A stretch of 18,021 nucleotides of DNA from Treponema sp. UBA937 (GTDB lineage: Bacteria; Spirochaetota; Spirochaetia; Treponematales; Breznakiellaceae), in assembly GCA_002293455.1 (NCBI GenBank), contig DBDH01000017.1, positions 1 to 18,021 of the forward strand, written 5' to 3'. Below the pieces are notes generated by a model. The model saw nothing but the letters and a program-made list of their open reading frames with translations. It was not told where the DNA came from and made no database searches. Each line of letters begins with the position of its first letter. Positions within the stretch are counted from its first letter, which is position 1. Both the position numbers and the translations under genes were made by a program. Shown piece by piece: positions 14,307-18,021 of this stretch.

Positions 14307-14755
14307 AGATTTTTGTCGATGCCGATTCCTGCCCGAAACTTGTCAGGGAAGCGGTACTCCGGGCCGCAAAAAGGACGGGCGTTCCCGCGGTTTTTGCGGC
14401 GAACCGGACGATCCCAGGAATTGAGGGTGAAAATATCACGATGGAAATCTGTCCCGCAAAGGAAGGCGCCGCCGATGATTTCATCGTTCTTCACGCGGCA
14501 GAAGGCGATTTGGTGATTACAAGAGACGTTCCCCTCGCCTCCCGTCTGGTAGAACATGCGATCATAGCGATGAATGACCGGGGACGGATTTATACCCGGG
14601 AAAATATCCGCGAACAGCTTTCGCTTAGGGATTTTATGGTTGGGCTTGCCGAAAACGGCCTTGAATATGAAAGGACCGCTTCTTACGGGAAAAAAGAACT
14701 CAAACAGTTCGCGGAAGGGTTCGATAAAACGCTGACAAAATTGATAAGGGCTTGA
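14303..14755 (+). CDS. YaiI/YqxD (DUF188, UPF0178) family protein
   Basis: A 150-residue member of the DUF188 family. It begins 'MKIFVDADSCPKLVREAVLR', the typical 'DADACP' signature. It also has 'ADDFIVLHAAEGDLVITRDV', 'PLASRLVEHAIIAMNDRGRI' and 'LRDFMVGLAENGL', the conserved core of the family. Acidic residues in an alternating alpha/beta pattern recall PIN-like nucleases, but the biochemical role of the family is not established. The ATG overlaps the manA stop (ATGA), so translation is coupled. No functional link to mannose metabolism is evident. Length is normal. Confidence 0.9.
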   Translation: MKIFVDADSCPKLVREAVLRAAKRTGVPAVFAANRTIPGIEGENITMEICPAKEGAADDFIVLHAAEGDLVITRDVPLASRLVEHAIIAMNDRGRIYTRENIREQLSLRDFMVGLAENGLEYERTASYGKKELKQFAEGFDKTLTKLIRA

Positions 14756-14801
14756 TGTCCGCAATGACCACCTCTGAATGAGTGATTGATGGAAATGATA
14801 C

Positions 14802-14810
14802 TGTTATAAT
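14802..14810 (+). promoter_or_regulatory. Extended -10 promoter for the CsgG-like/LRR gene
   Basis: TGTTATAAT is a perfect extended -10 (TGn plus TATAAT at 14805-14810) with no good -35. Transcription would start near 14817, only about 6 bases before the ATG at 14823. No Shine-Dalgarno sequence fits in between. Confidence 0.6.
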
Positions 14811-14822
14811 ATACTTCACACC

Positions 14823-16379
14823 ATGAAACAATTTTTTCTCCTTTTTGTATTGTGTGCGGGAATTGTTCTGCTTCAAGCCCAGGAAAATCCTTATTACGAG
14901 GAACAAGGCGGAGCGGGTATTCGTATTGCGGTTTTAAAACCGGCAGGTGAAGGCTTGCCGCCTGGAGAAGAATGGCTGCTTCGGCTTGTGCAAAGCACGC
15001 TCACCAGTGACTTTAATACATTCAGCGCTATGACCGTGTTGGACCGCCAGAATCTGGATGCGATTATCAATGAACAGAGGGATTCCTATTCCGGTTACTA
15101 TTCGGATGACGATCTTATCAGCATTGGGAATCTCACCAATATGCAGTATATAACTACAGGAAGCCTTATAAAAACCGGCGGCGGGTTTATTCTGGAAATG
15201 TCGGTTTCCGACGCGGAATCGGGCGAACGTATCGCGTCATTTGCTCCCAAAAATTGTTCCCTTGATGAGCTGCAAAGTACCGCTGTTATGAAAGAGCTCG
15301 CGGAAAATCTGCTTGGCCAGCTTGGCGTAACACTCACCGATATCGGAAAAGCTGCTCTCCGGTCAAGTATTTCTTCCGTTCCTCCGGCGGCATCGGCGGA
15401 CGCGGCGCAAGCGGAAGCATCTTCTGTTATAAGCACCAACAATGGTGAGCGTATTTCTTATAAAGATTATCTTGAAAAAACTGCTGATGATTTATACGCG
15501 CTGGGAGAATTAAACGCCGCGTTTTCTTATTACAAAAGCCTTTCCTATTATTATCCTGGTTACTATAAAGGCTGGCTTGGCATTATCCGCTGTTATTCCG
15601 GCAATTACCACAGCTTTGATTTTATTGACAGCGAAGTATACATGGAACGGGCGTCTATTACGGCTCAAGGGGACGCGGAAATTGCGGAAGTCGAGAAAGT
15701 CCAATCCGTTTTTAACGCGCAATGGCCGGGTATCGTGGTAAAGCGTGAACAGCAAAGGCTTGAAGAAGCGCGGAGGCGGGAAGAGAATTTTCATCAAATG
15801 GCTTTCAGGCGGGAAGGGAGTACCCTCATTGAATACAGACGCACCAATACGGAAGAAGTGATCATCCCGCCGGACATTACGGTTATCGGACACGCGGCGT
15901 TCCGGCAAAACGGCAGCATAAAACGGGTGATACTTCATAACAATGTTACTACAATAGAGAGGGAAGCCTTTTCCAATTGCAGGGGCCTTGTTGAAATCGT
16001 AATTCCCTCCAGTGTTACCAGCATCGGAGAAAGAGCTTTTGCCGACTGCCTGAGCCTGGAAGAAATAGTCATTCCTTCCAGCATTAAAATTATTCCGCGC
16101 AATGCTTTTGCTAATTGTAAAAATTTGCAAAGCGTGACAATCGCTTTCGGCGTTGAGCGTATTGATCAATCGTTTACGGGATGTGAAAGCCTTACATCGA
16201 TTATCATTCCGCGCAGCGTGAACAGCATTGGGGATTTCTCTTTTTCACAATGCAAAAACCTCAGGAATATTACGCTGCTTAATGACAATATTACTATCGG
16301 CCGCCGGGCTTTCATGGCTTGTCCGCTTGTCAATAAGGAAGAGCTGATCAGCCGTTTTGGAGAAACGATTTTCAGATGA
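14823..16379 (+). CDS. Secreted protein: CsgG/LpoB-like N-terminal domain fused to BspA-type leucine-rich repeats
   Basis: A 518-residue exported protein. The signal peptide 'MKQFFLLFVLCAGIVLLQAQ' probably ends at LQA|Q; its Cys is in the hydrophobic core, so it is not an obvious lipoprotein. Residues ~30-150 resemble CsgG/LpoB/TolB-N-type domains: 'IRIAVLKPAGEGLP', 'TVLDRQNLDAIINEQ', 'NMQYITTGSLIKTGGGFILE', 'SVSDAESGERIASF'. A middle region has a TPR-like stretch ('LYALGELNAAFSYYKSLSYY'). A charged helix follows, then about six LRR_5/BspA repeats with 23-residue period near the C-terminus ('FADCLSLEEIVIPSSI'). BspA-type LRRs usually mediate binding to host or matrix proteins. Where it is anchored and what it binds are unknown. 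The gene stands alone, with an almost leaderless start. Confidence 0.85.
   Translation: MKQFFLLFVLCAGIVLLQAQENPYYEEQGGAGIRIAVLKPAGEGLPPGEEWLLRLVQSTLTSDFNTFSAMTVLDRQNLDAIINEQRDSYSGYYSDDDLISIGNLTNMQYITTGSLIKTGGGFILEMSVSDAESGERIASFAPKNCSLDELQSTAVMKELAENLLGQLGVTLTDIGKAALRSSISSVPPAASADAAQAEASSVISTNNGERISYKDYLEKTADDLYALGELNAAFSYYKSLSYYYPGYYKGWLGIIRCYSGNYHSFDFIDSEVYMERASITAQGDAEIAEVEKVQSVFNAQWPGIVVKREQQRLEEARRREENFHQMAFRREGSTLIEYRRTNTEEVIIPPDITVIGHAAFRQNGSIKRVILHNNVTTIEREAFSNCRGLVEIVIPSSVTSIGERAFADCLSLEEIVIPSSIKIIPRNAFANCKNLQSVTIAFGVERIDQSFTGCESLTSIIIPRSVNSIGDFSFSQCKNLRNITLLNDNITIGRRAFMACPLVNKEELISRFGETIFR
15900..16308 (+). repeat. BspA/TpLRR leucine-rich repeats, 69-bp period
   Basis: Consecutive repeats begin with Phe (codons at 15900, 15969 and so on) and follow 'F..C..L..I.IP.SV..IG..A'. 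Five units are 23 residues and one is 22 ('FANCKNLQSVTIAFGVERID'). The Cys of the consensus is missing in the first unit ('FRQNGSIKR'). Confidence 0.85.
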
Positions 16380-16392
16380 AGTATTCAGGGTG

Positions 16393-17634
16393 TTATTCAG
16401 AACTTTCCTGTTCAGGGTAGAGAGCCTGAACCTGTTTGATATTGGGGAATATCTCAAAGAAAATATCTACCAATTCTGGGTCGAATTTTGTTTCCGACAA
16501 ATTTAAGATTTCTTCCAGCACTCTGGATTCCGGCCAAGGTTCTTTGTATGCCCGTTTTGAGCAGAGAGCGTCATACACATCCGCGAGAGCAACAATCCTG
16601 CCTGCCAGGGGAATTTCTTCCCCTTTTTTCCCCAGCACATTTCCCGACGAATCGGTTTTAAGCGGCAGTTCGGTGGCAAGATCAATCCAGCCGGGGTAGC
16701 CTGTACCGTCCCAGTTTTCATGATGCGTTATTACAATGTCTCTCGCAAGCATGTCCAAAGGCGATTGGGGATCTTCAAATAATTTCGCGCCGTATACGGC
16801 ATGGTGCTGCATAATTTTACGTTCTTCGGGATTAAATGCGGACGGTTTTTTCAAAATGATATCCGAAATCGCCACTTTGCCCACATCGTGCAGCATGGAA
16901 GCAATCCTGAATGTATCTTTAAAGCGGTCCCGCTCGCTTTTGGAAATCCCGTGACGCTGAGCCCAGCGGTCATATATTTCAACAGCATAACCTGCTACAC
17001 GGTTGACATGGGTACCGGTTTCTTTTGGATCCCGAAGCTCGGACATTTTGATCATCCGCAGAATCATGGCCCTGGTCATCTGGGCCCGCTGGAGAGCCAA
17101 TGTAGCATTCGACGCAAAATGCGTTACAAGAAACTCATCATCCTGGGAAAAGGGGATGATATTTCCGTCCGCGTCTTTTGCGTTGATAATCTGGAGAACG
17201 CCCAGAAGATTCCCTTCCGCCGTCTTCAAAGGAACCGCCAATGTTGATACGGTTTTATACCCCGATAGTTGATCATACGCGGTTCCAAAAGAATACGGAG
17301 CATCAGGGCTTATGTTATATACATCAGGAACATTTACCAGCTGCCGGGTAAGCGCCGCGTACCCGGATATAGACTTTTCACTGATAATGACTGAAAAAAC
17401 CGAATAAATCAACTTTTGCCCGACAGGCAGATTCTTTGACAATGTATCGTTATGAGCATATTTTATAACGAGCTTATCACCTTCCCTGACATAAATGGAA
17501 CCCGCGTCCGCGTGTACAACCCGCCTCGCCTCCAGCAGAAGCCGTTCCAGAAGAATATCCAAATCCTGAATTCGAGATAATTCAGAGTCAAGCTCCAATA
17601 TAGATTTAAAATCCGTTTTATCAGCTGCCATCAT
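16393..17634 (-). CDS. GAF domain plus HD-GYP cyclic-di-GMP phosphodiesterase
   Basis: A 413-residue cytoplasmic signalling protein with no membrane segment. Residues ~15-185 form a GAF domain ('HADAGSIYVREGDKLVIKYA', 'LAVPLKTAEGNLLGVLQIIN'). The HD-GYP domain follows: 'GTHVNRVAGYAVEIYDRWA', 'IASMLHDVGKVAI' with the HD pair at 249-250, 'MQHHAVYGAKLFED', and 'HHENWDGTGYPG' at about 304-315. The catalytic residues for hydrolysing c-di-GMP are present. About 20 extra residues lie between GYPG and 'IPLAGRIVALADVYDAL'. I chose ATG 17634 because AAAGG precedes it; a longer frame from 17658 lacks a ribosome site. It follows the parvulin gene by 58 bp and is probably co-transcribed with it. Confidence 0.93.
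   Translation of the reverse strand: MMAADKTDFKSILELDSELSRIQDLDILLERLLLEARRVVHADAGSIYVREGDKLVIKYAHNDTLSKNLPVGQKLIYSVFSVIISEKSISGYAALTRQLVNVPDVYNISPDAPYSFGTAYDQLSGYKTVSTLAVPLKTAEGNLLGVLQIINAKDADGNIIPFSQDDEFLVTHFASNATLALQRAQMTRAMILRMIKMSELRDPKETGTHVNRVAGYAVEIYDRWAQRHGISKSERDRFKDTFRIASMLHDVGKVAISDIILKKPSAFNPEERKIMQHHAVYGAKLFEDPQSPLDMLARDIVITHHENWDGTGYPGWIDLATELPLKTDSSGNVLGKKGEEIPLAGRIVALADVYDALCSKRAYKEPWPESRVLEEILNLSETKFDPELVDIFFEIFPNIKQVQALYPEQESSE
16410..16431. terminator. Possible stem-loop between the convergent LRR and HD-GYP genes
   Basis: GTTCAGG (16410-16416) and CCTGAAC (16425-16431) form a 7-bp stem with an 8-base loop, 31 bases after the LRR gene stop and inside the 3' end of the HD-GYP gene. 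Only a weak T-rich tail follows. Confidence 0.3.
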
Positions 17635-17692
17635 AAAACCTTTACAGTAATTTTCCAAACAGCACAGATGATGAAGAATCCCTCAATACAGA

Positions 17693-17971
17693 TTAATCTT
17701 TTCTTCCTGTACACTTTATGATATGGTAACCAAATTGAGTTTGAACCACATCACCAACCGACCCTGGAGACAGGCGCTTAACTGCCGATTCAAAAGGAGC
17801 TATCATCTTGCCGGGACCAAACCAGCCCAGATCGCCTCCCGACGATTTTGAAGGACAGGTTGAATATTCCCTTGCCAATGACTCAAATTGACCGCCGGAT
17901 TTTATCCTTTTCAGGATTTCCTCCGCCAAAGCCCTGTCTTTTACCAGTATGTGACTCGCCCGCCATTCCAT
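17693..17971 (-). CDS. Small parvulin-type peptidyl-prolyl cis-trans isomerase
   Basis: A 92-residue stand-alone parvulin, the size of E. coli PpiC, with no signal peptide, so it acts in the cytoplasm. It catalyses cis-trans isomerisation of X-Pro bonds during folding. Family hallmarks are 'ASHILVKDRALAEEILKRI' at the start, 'FESLAREYSTCPSKSSGGDL' followed by GWFGPG, 'MIAPFESAVKRLSPG' and 'VVQTQFGYHIIKC'. The start at 17971 has GAGG at suitable distance. It appears to be the first gene of a two-gene unit with the HD-GYP gene. Only about 30 bp separate it from a sequence resembling an IS end at the window edge, which may have altered its promoter. Confidence 0.93.
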   Translation of the reverse strand: MEWRASHILVKDRALAEEILKRIKSGGQFESLAREYSTCPSKSSGGDLGWFGPGKMIAPFESAVKRLSPGSVGDVVQTQFGYHIIKCTGRKD

Positions 17972-18000
17972 GATAACCTCACGATTAAAAAGTACCTATG

Positions 18001-18021
18001 GAGGCTGTTGCAAAACTCCCG
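18001..18021. mobile_element. Possible insertion-sequence end at the right edge
   Basis: The last bases contain GGCTGTTGCAAAACTCCC, which resembles terminal inverted repeats with a 'ctgttgcaaaa' core seen in several transposon families. No transposase is in view, and the window ends here, so this rests on pattern resemblance only. Confidence 0.3.

Noticed and set aside
15510..16169. Minus-strand open frame (219 residues) opposite the LRR gene
   Set aside because: It mirrors the repetitive LRR coding sequence. It has no ribosome site and no recognisable domain.

Overview
The window looks like a chromosomal segment of a host-associated spirochaete, most probably a Treponema-type organism. This is inferred from gene content, not from a database search. 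The pointers are a BspA/TpLRR-type leucine-rich repeat protein, a clostripain-like cysteine peptidase carrying InlB/Listeria-Bacteroides-type repeats, a GAF/HD-GYP protein, and a YesMN-type two-component system driving a carbohydrate ABC transporter. No rRNA, tRNA, CRISPR array or phage module is visible.

Layout. (1) 1-1578 (+): 3' part of a large secreted protein made of short beta-type repeats followed by a C11 (clostripain) peptidase domain. (2) 1579-2710: a small insertion-sequence graveyard with a frame-broken IS256-family transposase remnant (about 1701-2102) and an IS4-type (DUF4372) remnant (2179 to about 2710) interrupted by an amber codon. (3) 10346-2711 (all on -): a sugar-utilisation locus. 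In transcription order it has a YesM-like histidine kinase, a YesN-like AraC response regulator (overlapping it by 8 bp), an extracellular sugar-binding protein with its own promoter, two MalF/MalG-type permeases and a GH1 beta-glucosidase. Two strong tandem stem-loops separate the binding protein from the permeases. No ATPase gene is present. (4) 10574-12522 (+): infC (TTG start), rpmI, rplT, then a coiled-coil ZapB-like protein and ZapA, so translation and cell-division genes probably share transcripts. (5) 12626-13006 (+): a ribbon-helix-helix antitoxin with an intact promoter/operator, followed by the wreck of its VapC/PIN toxin. (6) 13074-14755 (+): manA (mannose-6-phosphate isomerase) overlapping a YaiI/YqxD family gene. 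(7) 14823-16379 (+): secreted protein fusing a CsgG/LpoB-like domain to BspA-type LRRs. (8) 17971-16393 (-): a parvulin prolyl isomerase followed by a GAF/HD-GYP cyclic-di-GMP phosphodiesterase. The last ~20 bases resemble an insertion-sequence end.

How it fits together. The kinase/regulator pair probably senses a carbohydrate (or the loaded binding protein) and activates the promoter before the binding-protein gene. The sugar is imported through the two permeases, powered by a shared ATPase encoded elsewhere, and an imported beta-glucoside is hydrolysed in the cytoplasm by the GH1 enzyme. The most unusual items are the CsgG-like/LRR fusion, the apparently leaderless or near-leaderless starts of manA and of that fusion gene, the tandem hairpins inside the transporter operon, the perfect 10-bp inverted repeat over the kinase promoter, and the antitoxin that has lost its toxin.
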